Source of the DNA: an uncultured Oscillospiraceae bacterium
Lineage (GTDB): Bacteria > Bacillota > Clostridia > Oscillospirales > Oscillospiraceae
Length of the DNA stretch: 64,000 nucleotides
Direction of reading: 5' to 3'
Assembly: GCA_934589675.1 (NCBI GenBank)
Contig: CAKTOF010000011.1
Location: 1 to 64,000 of the forward strand
Below the pieces are notes generated by a model that did no database searches, was not told the origin of the DNA, and saw nothing but the letters and a program-made list of their open reading frames with translations. Shown here piece after piece: positions 8,102-15,322 of the stretch (position 1 is its first letter; every line of letters starts with the position of its first letter). A program made the position numbers and the translations under genes.

Positions 8102-8350
8102 ATGGATTTATACGCACAGATCGTCTGCCATCTGCTGGAGAGCGGCCGGGCGCGTATCCGCGTGAGCGGGCTGCCGAAGGACGCGTCCGGGCTCGTCGAG
8201 GGCGAATGCCTTGCTGCGCTGAAAAAAATTCAGGCTGTCATACGAGACGACAGCCTGACGGATGAAGATTGCTTTGAAAGAATTGAGCAGATCGTCTGCG
8301 AGCTGGAAGCGCGCGGCATCGACTGCGGCGGGCGGCACGACTTCGGCTAG
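8102..8350 (+). CDS. Small acidic protein of unknown function
   Basis: 82 residues, acidic, mostly helical in pattern, with no membrane segment or signal peptide and no motif I recognise. GGGGGTG lies 7-8 bases before the ATG. The end contains GIDCGGRHDFG, including the only His residue pair region and a Cys. The gene is driven from the XRE operator promoter, so it is the obvious regulated output of the module. It ends 2 bases before the convergent coaX stop. A role as antirepressor, toxin-like effector or adaptor cannot be told from the sequence. Confidence 0.7.
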   Translation: MDLYAQIVCHLLESGRARIRVSGLPKDASGLVEGECLAALKKIQAVIRDDSLTDEDCFERIEQIVCELEARGIDCGGRHDFG

Positions 8351-8352
8351 CC

Positions 8353-9135
8353 TCAGTCCTTCGCGTTGCTCCGGTAGAGCGTCGCAAGGCCCTTGAGCAG
8401 CAGGTTGTGGTCGAGCTTTAATTCGTGGCGGCAGAGTGGAATGATGTACTGCGCGATGCCGCCGGTGGCGAGCAGGCGGTAGTGCTCGCCGGACTCTTCC
8501 TCCATGCGGTCGATCATGCCGTCGATCATGGCGGCCGTGCCGTACATGATGCCGCTGCGCATGGCGTCGACGGAGTTTTTGCCGATGACGCGGCGCGGCT
8601 TGTCGAGGCTGATGCCCGGAAGCTGCGCCGTGCGGCTTGTCAGCGCGTCCATGGACACGCGCACGCCGGGGAAGATGCAGCCGCCCTGAAACGTATTGCC
8701 CTCGCCGATGACCGAGAGCGTGATGGCCGTGCCCATGTCGACGATGATGAGCGGCGGCTCGTATTCCTCGAGCGCCGCGACGGCCGCGACGATGAGATCC
8801 GCGCCGACCTGACTCGGGCTGTCCATGCGGATGTTGAGCCCCGTCTTGATGCCGGGGCCGACGACGATCGGCTTGCAGCCGGCGACCTTGATGACGGCCG
8901 AGCGGATGGCGTTGTAGACCGGCGGGACGACGGAGGAGATGATGGCGCCGTCGATCGCGTCCGGCGAGACCTGAAACAGCTGCAAAATGTTCATCAGCTC
9001 AATGGAATACTGGTCGCTCGTCTTGACGTGGTCGGTCGCGAGGCGCGCTTCAAAGACGATCTTGCTGCGCTTGCTCTTGAGCTCAATGCAGCCGATGACG
9101 ATGTTCGTGTTTCCGATGTCGATGGCAAGGATCAT
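8353..9135 (-). CDS. coaX: Type III pantothenate kinase
   Basis: Phosphorylates pantothenate, the first step of coenzyme A synthesis, in the cytosol. The 260-residue length is typical. The ASKHA-fold phosphate motifs are present: DIGNTN at 5-10 (catalytic-type Asp6), the SQVGADLIV segment, and DMGTAIT around residue 131. GGAGG precedes the ATG. The start lies 24 bases after the stop of the ABC ATPase gene, so coaX is probably co-transcribed as the last gene of the peptide-transport operon. Type III kinases are not feedback-inhibited by CoA, unlike type I (family knowledge). Confidence 0.95.
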   Translation of the reverse strand: MILAIDIGNTNIVIGCIELKSKRSKIVFEARLATDHVKTSDQYSIELMNILQLFQVSPDAIDGAIISSVVPPVYNAIRSAVIKVAGCKPIVVGPGIKTGLNIRMDSPSQVGADLIVAAVAALEEYEPPLIIVDMGTAITLSVIGEGNTFQGGCIFPGVRVSMDALTSRTAQLPGISLDKPRRVIGKNSVDAMRSGIMYGTAAMIDGMIDRMEEESGEHYRLLATGGIAQYIIPLCRHELKLDHNLLLKGLATLYRSNAKD

Positions 9136-9159
9136 GCCGGGTTCCTCCCTGAAAAATAC

Positions 9160-9894
9160 TCAAAGGCTCGCCGCGGCGAGCAGTTTTTTTGTATAGTCGC
9201 ACTGCGGATGCGCAAAGACCTCGTCGCGCGTGCCCTGCTCGACGATGCGGCCGGACTGCATGACCATGACGCGGTCGGAGATCTGCCAGATGACGTCCAT
9301 GTCGTGCGAGATGAACAGGTACGAGAGCCCCATTTCGCGGCGAAGGCGCATAAGAAGCTCCAAGATCTGCGCCTGAATGGTCACGTCGAGCGCCGAGACG
9401 GGCTCGTCTGCGATGATGAGCTTCGGCGAGCCGATGATGGCCGCGCCGATGGCGACCCGCTGGCGCTGGCCGCCGGACAGCTCAGGCGGGCGGCGGTCAT
9501 AGAAGCTCTCATCTAAGCCGACGTGGGAGAGCATCTCGCGCGCCCGAATCCGCCGCTCGTCCCGGCCGACGCCGGCGCAGCGAAGCGGCTCTTCTAAGAT
9601 CCAGCCGACGGAGCGCGCGGGGTTTAAGGACGAAGCGGGATCCTGAAACACCATGCGCGGACGGTCGGTGTGGTGGATGATTTCGCCGGTGATGTCGCGG
9701 TTGATGCCTAAAATGGCGCGCGAGAGCGTCGTCTTGCCGCAGCCAGACTCGCCGACGAGACCGAGGACCTCGCCCTCGTTGACGGTGAAGCTGACGTCAA
9801 AGAGCGCCTGCTTTTTTGCCTTTTTTCCGAACGGATTTGTGCCTGCAGTGTAAAAGCAGCTTAAGTTTTTCACTTCGAGAAGCGGCTGCGCCAT
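9160..9894 (-). CDS. Oligopeptide ABC transporter ATPase, OppF/DppF type
   Basis: One of the two nucleotide-binding subunits of a peptide-type importer; it hydrolyses ATP on the cytosolic face. 244 residues with Walker A GESGCGKTT at about 48-56, Q-loop FQDPASSLNP, signature LSGGQRQR, Walker B LIIADEP and the switch His in FISHD. The usual C-terminal oligopeptide-transport extension is short (ending FAHPQCDYTKKLLAA). It starts 6 bases after the stop of the partner ATPase. Confidence 0.94.
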   Translation of the reverse strand: MAQPLLEVKNLSCFYTAGTNPFGKKAKKQALFDVSFTVNEGEVLGLVGESGCGKTTLSRAILGINRDITGEIIHHTDRPRMVFQDPASSLNPARSVGWILEEPLRCAGVGRDERRIRAREMLSHVGLDESFYDRRPPELSGGQRQRVAIGAAIIGSPKLIIADEPVSALDVTIQAQILELLMRLRREMGLSYLFISHDMDVIWQISDRVMVMQSGRIVEQGTRDEVFAHPQCDYTKKLLAAASL

Positions 9895-9900
9895 GGGCCT

Positions 9901-10683
9901 TCACCTCCGCGTGGGGATGGACGCGATGAGTTTTTTTGTATAGTCCTGCTGCGGCGCGCGGAAAATGTCCTCCACGGCGCCCTGCTCGACGACGATTCCG
10001 CCGCACATGACGATGACGCGCGAGCACAGGCGCCGGATGACGCGCAGATCGTGCGAGATGAATAAGATGGCCATGCCCTTTTCGCGGTTGAGCTTGGCCA
10101 GCAGCTTTAAGATCTCGGCCTGAATGGTAACGTCGAGCGCCGTCGTCGGCTCGTCTGCGATGAGCAGCTTCGGGTCGCACACGATGGCCGCGGCGATCAT
10201 GACCCGCTGCCGCTGTCCGCCGGACAGCTCGTGCGGGTACTTGCGGTAGACGTCCTCGGGGTCGGGCAGCTCGACATCGCGCAGCGCGGCGAGCGCGAGC
10301 TGCTTCCGCTCGTCCCGGGTGAGCTTTTTGTGGAGCTTTAAGCTCTCCTCCACCTGCCGGCCGATGCGCATGGTCGGGTTGAGCGACGTCATCGGCTCCT
10401 GAAAGACCATGGCGATGTCGTCGCCCTGAATCTTGAGCACGTCGCGCTCGGGAAGGCGCAGAAGGTCTGTGCCGTCAAACAGAATTTCGCCCGAGAGCAC
10501 CGCGTCCTGCCGGGACAGGTGCGCGACGGCCAGCGCCGTCTGCGTCTTGCCGGAGCCGGACTCGCCGACGATGCCGACGATCTCGCCCGGCTCGACGGCG
10601 AGGCTCACGCCGTGGACGACCTCATGCTCCGCGCGGTGGTCGTGAAAGCTCACGTGCAGGTTTTTCAGTTCCAGAAGCGGCAT
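9901..10683 (-). CDS. Oligopeptide ABC transporter ATPase, OppD/DppD type
   Basis: The second ATPase subunit of the importer, about 260 residues. Walker A is GESGSGKTQ, the Q-loop FQEPMTSLNP, the signature ELSGGQRQR, Walker B LLIADEPTTALD, and the H-loop FISHDLR. The ATG at 10683 shares one base with the permease stop (TGATG), which indicates coupling; the frame is open further upstream but has no start signal there. The C-terminal Cys-containing peptide-transporter tail of many OppD proteins is missing, so the protein is shorter than typical OppD (about 330 residues). Confidence 0.93.
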   Translation of the reverse strand: MPLLELKNLHVSFHDHRAEHEVVHGVSLAVEPGEIVGIVGESGSGKTQTALAVAHLSRQDAVLSGEILFDGTDLLRLPERDVLKIQGDDIAMVFQEPMTSLNPTMRIGRQVEESLKLHKKLTRDERKQLALAALRDVELPDPEDVYRKYPHELSGGQRQRVMIAAAIVCDPKLLIADEPTTALDVTIQAEILKLLAKLNREKGMAILFISHDLRVIRRLCSRVIVMCGGIVVEQGAVEDIFRAPQQDYTKKLIASIPTRR

Positions 10684-11498
10684 CAGCGGCGGCCTCCTTC
10701 CTGCAGTCCCTGCCCGAGCAGGGAAAAGCCGAGGATGAGCAGGATGAGAAATACGCCCGTACACACGGCGTACCACGGCGCGGTGAACAGATACGTCTGC
10801 GACTCGCTGAGCATCCGCCCGAGGCTCGCGTCCGGCGGCAGAACGCCGACGCCGAGGTAGCTCATGCTCGCCTCGGCGAGCACGGCGTTGTTAAAGCCGA
10901 TGGCGACGGCGCTGAGCAGCACCTGCCGCACGTTCGGCAATATGTGCGCGAACAGGATGCGCCCGTCCGACGCGCCCATGACGCGCGCGTTTTCGACATA
11001 GTCGCGCCCGCGCTCGCGCGCGAAGGCGCTGCGCACGATGCGTGCAAAGCTCGGGATGAACAGAATGCCGAGCGTCAGGATGATCTTATACTTACCCGAG
11101 CCGAACAGGCTCACAACGACGAGCGCGAGCAGGATGCTCGGAAACGCCGTGATGGAGTCGTTGAAGCGCATCAGAATTTCGTCGAGCCAGCCGCCGTAAT
11201 AGCCCGTCAGGCTGCCGGCCAGAACGCCGAAGAGCGTGCCGATGGCGACGGTGCACACGCCGATGAACAGCGTCGTCCGCGCGCCCTCGAGCACGCGGGA
11301 GAAGATGTCCCGGCCGAAGTTATCCGTCCCGAACGGGTGCGAAAGGCTCGGCGCGAGCAGCTTTTCGCCCGCGCTCATGGCGTTCGGGTCATACGGCGTC
11401 CAGATCGTGCCGATGAGGATGACGGCAACGAGCAGCCCCGTCAGGATCAGCCCGGCGATGAGGCTGTAGTTGTGCCGCCGGGCGGTTTTCTTCTTCAT
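10683..11498 (-). CDS. Oligopeptide ABC transporter permease, OppC/DppC type
   Basis: Inner permease subunit, 271 residues. One membrane segment lies near residues 13-32, then the conserved HPFGTDNFGRDIFSR motif, and about five further segments. The EAA loop is ENARVMGASDGRILFAHILP. It ends in a short basic tail. It lies between the second permease gene and the ATPase genes in the standard opp order. Confidence 0.94.
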   Translation of the reverse strand: MKKKTARRHNYSLIAGLILTGLLVAVILIGTIWTPYDPNAMSAGEKLLAPSLSHPFGTDNFGRDIFSRVLEGARTTLFIGVCTVAIGTLFGVLAGSLTGYYGGWLDEILMRFNDSITAFPSILLALVVVSLFGSGKYKIILTLGILFIPSFARIVRSAFARERGRDYVENARVMGASDGRILFAHILPNVRQVLLSAVAIGFNNAVLAEASMSYLGVGVLPPDASLGRMLSESQTYLFTAPWYAVCTGVFLILLILGFSLLGQGLQEGGRR

Positions 11499-11510
11499 GC
11501 TCCGCCCTCC

Positions 11511-12452
11511 TTACGCCACGCGCATCCGCGGGTCGAGCCTCTGGCACAGGACGTCCACCAGAAAATTGACCGTCACGACCAGAAATGCCAGAATGACGAC
11601 GATGGCCTGCACGACCGGATAGTCGCGGTTGGCGATGGATGTGAGCAGCAGCCGCCCGATGCCGGGGATGGAGAACACCTGCTCGATGATGATGCTGCCC
11701 GCGGCGATGTCCGCGATGCTCTGCGCCAAAAACGTCACGACGGGGAAAATGGCGTTGCGCAGCACATGGGTATAGAGCGCGGCCGGGAAGCTTCGCCCGT
11801 GGCTGCGCGCCGTGCGGACATAGTCCTCGCGCACCTCGGCGACGATGGACGTGCGCAGCAGCTTCGCCGTCATGGCCGCCTTCGGGATGGCGATGGCGAG
11901 CGCGGGGAAGAGGATGCAGCGGAAAAACCCGCCCGCGCTGTCGCTGTACGAGACAAAATCGCCCGGCGTAAAGAGCTTGAGCACAAGGCCGAACAGCAGC
12001 GTAAAGACGATGCCGAGGAAAAACGGCGGCACGCTCATGAAAAGCTGGCCGAGCACCGTCGCGCTGACATCGGGCAGCTTGCCTGCATGGCGGCCCTGCC
12101 AGATGCCGAGCGGGATGGAGAACACGGCGATGAGCAGCAGCGACAGCCCTGTCAGGCACGCCGTGACGGGGATCTTGCCCGCGAGCATTTCGCGCACGGG
12201 CATGGAGTAGCTGTACGACGTGCCCATGTCGCCGAACAGGAACTGGCCCAGCCAGTCAAAATACCGCGCCAGCAGCGGCCGGTTCAGGCCGAGCTGCTCG
12301 CGCAGCGCCTCGACGCGCTCCGGCGTGGCCTCCGTGCCAAGCATCTGCGTGGCCGGGTCGCCGGGGATGAGCTGGAAGGCAAGGAAGGCGAGAAGCGACA
12401 CGATGAACAATGTAATAATGAGAGTGATCGTTTTTTTTGCGAGATATTTCAT
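11511..12452 (-). CDS. Oligopeptide ABC transporter permease, OppB/DppB type
   Basis: Second permease subunit, 313 residues. It has an N-terminal membrane segment (ITLIITLFIVSLLAFLAF), the family motif LIPGDPATQMLG, then five more segments. The EAA loop is EDYVRTARSHGRSFPAALY. The ATG at 12452 has AGGAGG upstream. It lies 37 bases after the binding-protein stop. The motifs match the peptide/nickel permease family; the substrate is probably a peptide, but the sequence does not prove it. Confidence 0.94.
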   Translation of the reverse strand: MKYLAKKTITLIITLFIVSLLAFLAFQLIPGDPATQMLGTEATPERVEALREQLGLNRPLLARYFDWLGQFLFGDMGTSYSYSMPVREMLAGKIPVTACLTGLSLLLIAVFSIPLGIWQGRHAGKLPDVSATVLGQLFMSVPPFFLGIVFTLLFGLVLKLFTPGDFVSYSDSAGGFFRCILFPALAIAIPKAAMTAKLLRTSIVAEVREDYVRTARSHGRSFPAALYTHVLRNAIFPVVTFLAQSIADIAAGSIIIEQVFSIPGIGRLLLTSIANRDYPVVQAIVVILAFLVVTVNFLVDVLCQRLDPRMRVA

Positions 12453-12489
12453 CGCTTCCCGCCTCCTTGTCAGAGTGTGCTTGAGAGAA

Positions 12490-14124
12490 TTACTTGTAGT
12501 AGACCGTCGAAAGATCCAGAACGTAGATGGGGTAGAACGTGAAGCCGCCAAGCTTCGGGTTGACGGCGACCATGTCGCACAGGTCCTCGATGTAGACGTT
12601 TGCGGCCTGCTCGGTCAGGATGGCCTCCATCTGCTTGTAGAGCGCGGTCTGCTCGGCGTCGTCCGTGCAGGCGGACGCCTTGGCGAAGAGCTCGTCGTAC
12701 TCGGCGCTGTCAAAGTTGATCATGTTCTTGGCATGGTCGCTCGTCCAGCGCTCGAGCATGGCGCGGGCCGTCATGGTCGCCGCGTCAAAGCCGACGACGG
12801 TGGACTGGTACTCGCGCGCGCCGTAGACGTCGCTCAGCCATGTGCCCCACTCGACGGGGAGGATCGTGGCCGTGACGCCGATCGCCTTGAGCTGCTCGAC
12901 GATGACCTGCGCGGCGTCCATGTGCTGCTGGTAGTTGCTCGGGACGGTGATCGTCATCTCGAAGCCGTCCGGATAGCCGGCCTCGGCGAGGAGCGACTTT
13001 GCCTTCTCGATGTCCTGCTGGTAGTAATCCGACAGGGACTCGTCAAAGTACTTGCCGAACGCCGGGAACATGGAGCTGCCGACGCGCACGCCGTAGCCGT
13101 CGCACACGAAGGCGATGATCTCGTCGACGTTCACGGCGTAGCACAGCGCCTGACGGACGCGGACGTCGTCAAACGGGGCGACGGCATTGTTGAGGTAGAG
13201 CGCCTGAACGAGCTTCATGGTGTCCTCGTAGATGTCGAAGCTGTCCTTGACCGTCTCGGCCTGATCGGGCGTGAGGTGCGCGCAGACGTCGATGGCGCCG
13301 GATTTGAGCGAGAGCACGAGCGAATCGGCGTCCGTGATGACCTTGTACGTCACGCGGTCAAGGTGCGCCTTCTCGCCCCAGTAGCCGTCAAAGCGCTCGA
13401 CGACAAAGTTCTCCTGCGGCGCGCGGGAGACGAAGCGGAACGGGCCCGTGCCGACCGGCGCGGTCGTCTGATCGGCGTAGTCCTCCGGAATGATGGCCGC
13501 GTTCGTCGTAGCGAGCGACGCCAGGAATTCGATGTTGCCCTCCGAGATGGTGATGACGACGGTCTTATCGTCCGTGGCCTCGATGCTCACGATGGAGCTG
13601 AGCGTCGGCGCGGCGATGTAGGCTCCGTCGTCGAGCAGACCCGCGCAGCGGGAAATAGAAAAGACAACATCTTCCACGGTCACGGGATCACCGTTGTGGA
13701 AGCAGATGCCGTCACGAAGCGTGAAGGTATACTGCGTACCATCGTCGGAGATCTCATAGCTCTGGGCTACCGCAGGAATGATGTTGCCGTCCGAATCGGG
13801 CTTGACTAAGCCTTCAAAAATGTTGAAGAGGACTTCCCTGGTTCCTGCCGCCGTTGTGAGGTGGGGGTCAAGACTATCTTCCAAGTCCTGGGCAATGCCG
13901 ACATTGATCTCCCCGCCGTCGGTCGGCTCGCTGGTGTCAGCGTTACCGCTTTCGGCATCTGCCTGCGCATCGCTGCCAGGCGTGGGCTCGTTGCCGGATT
14001 GCTCCGAGGAAGAATCAACCGTGCTTCCGGATGCATCGTCCTTGCTTCCTCCGCAGGCGCAGAGTGAAGCAGTCAGTGCTAAGACTAACAGCAAAAGGAT
14101 GAGCGATTTGAATCCTTTTTTCAT
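12490..14124 (-). CDS. Peptide-type ABC substrate-binding lipoprotein
   Basis: Extracellular solute receptor of the SBP_bac_5 family (OppA/DppA), 544 residues. The lipoprotein signal ends in LCAC with the lipidated Cys at 24, followed by a Ser/Asp/Glu/Gly-rich linker to about residue 75. The mature domain begins NVGIAQDLEDSLDPHL and contains the VVFSISR segment and a typical lobe-II region. AAGGAG precedes the ATG. It is the first gene of the five-gene importer operon and has its own promoter at 14179-14207. The ligand is probably a di- or oligopeptide. Confidence 0.93.
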   Translation of the reverse strand: MKKGFKSLILLLLVLALTASLCACGGSKDDASGSTVDSSSEQSGNEPTPGSDAQADAESGNADTSEPTDGGEINVGIAQDLEDSLDPHLTTAAGTREVLFNIFEGLVKPDSDGNIIPAVAQSYEISDDGTQYTFTLRDGICFHNGDPVTVEDVVFSISRCAGLLDDGAYIAAPTLSSIVSIEATDDKTVVITISEGNIEFLASLATTNAAIIPEDYADQTTAPVGTGPFRFVSRAPQENFVVERFDGYWGEKAHLDRVTYKVITDADSLVLSLKSGAIDVCAHLTPDQAETVKDSFDIYEDTMKLVQALYLNNAVAPFDDVRVRQALCYAVNVDEIIAFVCDGYGVRVGSSMFPAFGKYFDESLSDYYQQDIEKAKSLLAEAGYPDGFEMTITVPSNYQQHMDAAQVIVEQLKAIGVTATILPVEWGTWLSDVYGAREYQSTVVGFDAATMTARAMLERWTSDHAKNMINFDSAEYDELFAKASACTDDAEQTALYKQMEAILTEQAANVYIEDLCDMVAVNPKLGGFTFYPIYVLDLSTVYYK

Positions 14125-14178
14125 GTTAACTCCTTAAAAACAGCTATTGAATTCTCCCATTATTAAATTGTCGAGTGT

Positions 14179-14207
14179 ATTGTACTCGCTCATATCGCAA
14201 AATACAA
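14179..14207 (-). promoter_or_regulatory. Promoter of the peptide importer operon
   Basis: On the minus strand TTGTAT, a 17-base spacer, TACAAT, about 55 bases before the lipoprotein start codon. Confidence 0.6.
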
Positions 14208-14258
14208 GCATTATTTCAGGATCACGTGAGAAATAATGCAGAAATCTGTAAAATCCTA

Positions 14259-14287
14259 TTGACAAAGAAGGATTTACATGATAGGAT
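14259..14287 (+). promoter_or_regulatory. Strong promoter for a putative non-coding RNA
   Basis: A consensus TTGACA, a 17-base spacer and TAGGAT. There is no ribosome binding site and no credible reading frame downstream before the terminator at 14478. Confidence 0.75.
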
Positions 14288-14292
14288 GCATT

Positions 14293-14515
14293 CAGACGTT
14301 AGTTATGACTAACGCAATGCTCCGCGTCATGCGATCGGCCCCCTGCTGATCGACCCGCCGGGCGCTGTTTTCAGCCCATTTCAGCGCCGGAACGGCAAGG
14401 GAGCGGTTCCATTGGTTCCCAAGCACCCGGGGACACACCTCCATATGGTCGGATCGGACGCCATACGACCCGACACAGGCAGCAGCCGGCCCCCATCCGG
14501 CTGCTGCCTTTTTTT
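14293..14515 (+). ncRNA. Putative structured non-coding RNA, about 220 nt
   Basis: The segment is framed by a consensus promoter and a very strong terminator, and lacks a start signal. Several hairpins can be read directly: GTTAGT/ACTAAC with a TATG loop near 14300; CGATC/GATCG near 14333-14354; a long CCGGGCGCTG / CAGCGCCGG stem near 14358-14391; GGAAC/GTTCC; GGTCG/CGACC near the 3' end. The size and layout resemble an abundant housekeeping RNA such as 6S or a raiA-type RNA, but I do not recognise a diagnostic consensus. It could instead be a leader, although the next gene has its own promoter after the terminator. Confidence 0.6.
14478..14515 (+). terminator. Strong terminator of the putative RNA gene
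   Basis: The 12-bp perfect stem GGCAGCAGCCGG / CCGGCTGCTGCC has a 7-base loop and is followed by seven T. Confidence 0.9.
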
Positions 14516-14543
14516 GCGCGCTGCTGCCGGACTGTTTTCGCGC

Positions 14544-14572
14544 GTGACAGTGCGCGCGCGCTGTGGTATAAT
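14544..14572 (+). promoter_or_regulatory. Promoter of the walRK operon
   Basis: GTGACA, 17 bases, TATAAT, ending 32 bases before the response-regulator start codon. Confidence 0.8.
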
Positions 14573-14604
14573 CATAGTACTTATGAGAAAACGGAGGCGG
14601 AACG

Positions 14605-15297
14605 ATGGGGAAGAGAGTTCTGATCGTGGAAGACGAGCAGGCCATCGTGGAGATCCTGAAGTTCAATCTGCGCCGGGAGGGCTATGAGACGCTCGAGGCG
14701 CTCGACGGAAAAACGGGGCTGGAGCTTGCCCGCACGCAGGACCCGGATCTGGTGCTGCTCGACGTCATGCTGCCGGAGATGAACGGCTTTGACGTCTGCG
14801 GCGCGCTGCGGCGCGGCGGGTCGGAGGTGCCGATCATCATGCTGACCGCGCGCGAGGGCGAGGAGGACAAGGTCTTTGGCCTCGAGACCGGCGCGGACGA
14901 CTATATCACAAAGCCGTTTTCCATGCGCGAGCTGCTCGCGCGCGTCAAGGCGAACATCCGCCGCCGCGCCATCGACATGGGCGCGCAGCGCAGCGTCATC
15001 GCCGTCGGCGATCTTGCGGTCAACGTCGAGTCATACGGCGTCACAAAGCACGGCACGCCCGTGGAGCTGACGCAGAAGGAATATGATCTTCTGCGCTTTC
15101 TGATCCTCTCGCCCGGCAAGGTCTTTTCGCGCGAGGAGCTGATGGAGAACGTCTGGAATTACGACTACTTCGGCGACATGCGCACGGTGGACGTCACGGT
15201 CCGCCGCCTGCGCGAGAAGATCGAGGACGACCCCGGCGCGCCCGTGTACATCCTGACGCGGCGCGGCGTGGGCTATCAGTTCGCCGCGCTGGGCTGA
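14605..15297 (+). CDS. walR: OmpR/PhoB-family response regulator, WalR-like
   Basis: DNA-binding response regulator of 230 residues. The receiver domain covers 1-118, with the acidic pair E9/D10, phosphoacceptor Asp53 (LVLLDVMLP), the Thr switch (LTARE) and Lys in ITKPF. The C-terminal winged helix covers 130-228 (LTQKEYDLLRFLILSPGKVFSREEL, shortened here to its ends, then TVDVTVRRLREKIEDD). The YycH and YycI homologues in the same operon argue for WalR/YycF, the essential regulator of peptidoglycan metabolism, rather than PhoB. It lies 25 bases before the kinase gene. Confidence 0.88.
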   Translation: MGKRVLIVEDEQAIVEILKFNLRREGYETLEALDGKTGLELARTQDPDLVLLDVMLPEMNGFDVCGALRRGGSEVPIIMLTAREGEEDKVFGLETGADDYITKPFSMRELLARVKANIRRRAIDMGAQRSVIAVGDLAVNVESYGVTKHGTPVELTQKEYDLLRFLILSPGKVFSREELMENVWNYDYFGDMRTVDVTVRRLREKIEDDPGAPVYILTRRGVGYQFAALG

Positions 15298-15322
15298 TCG
15301 GCGGCAGGGAAGGAGGCGCGCT

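Noticed and set aside
3584..8350. Prophage or integrative element (integrase plus XRE repressors)
   Set aside because: No structural, replication, portal, relaxase or excision genes lie between them. The intervening genes (SLH protein, permease) are ordinary chromosomal genes, and no flanking direct repeat of attachment type was seen.
10944..12542. Long plus-strand frame across the peptide permease genes
   Set aside because: The composition is Asp/Ala/Arg/Glu repeats typical of antisense frames in GC-rich DNA. The minus strand encodes OppB and OppC with clear membrane segments and EAA loops.
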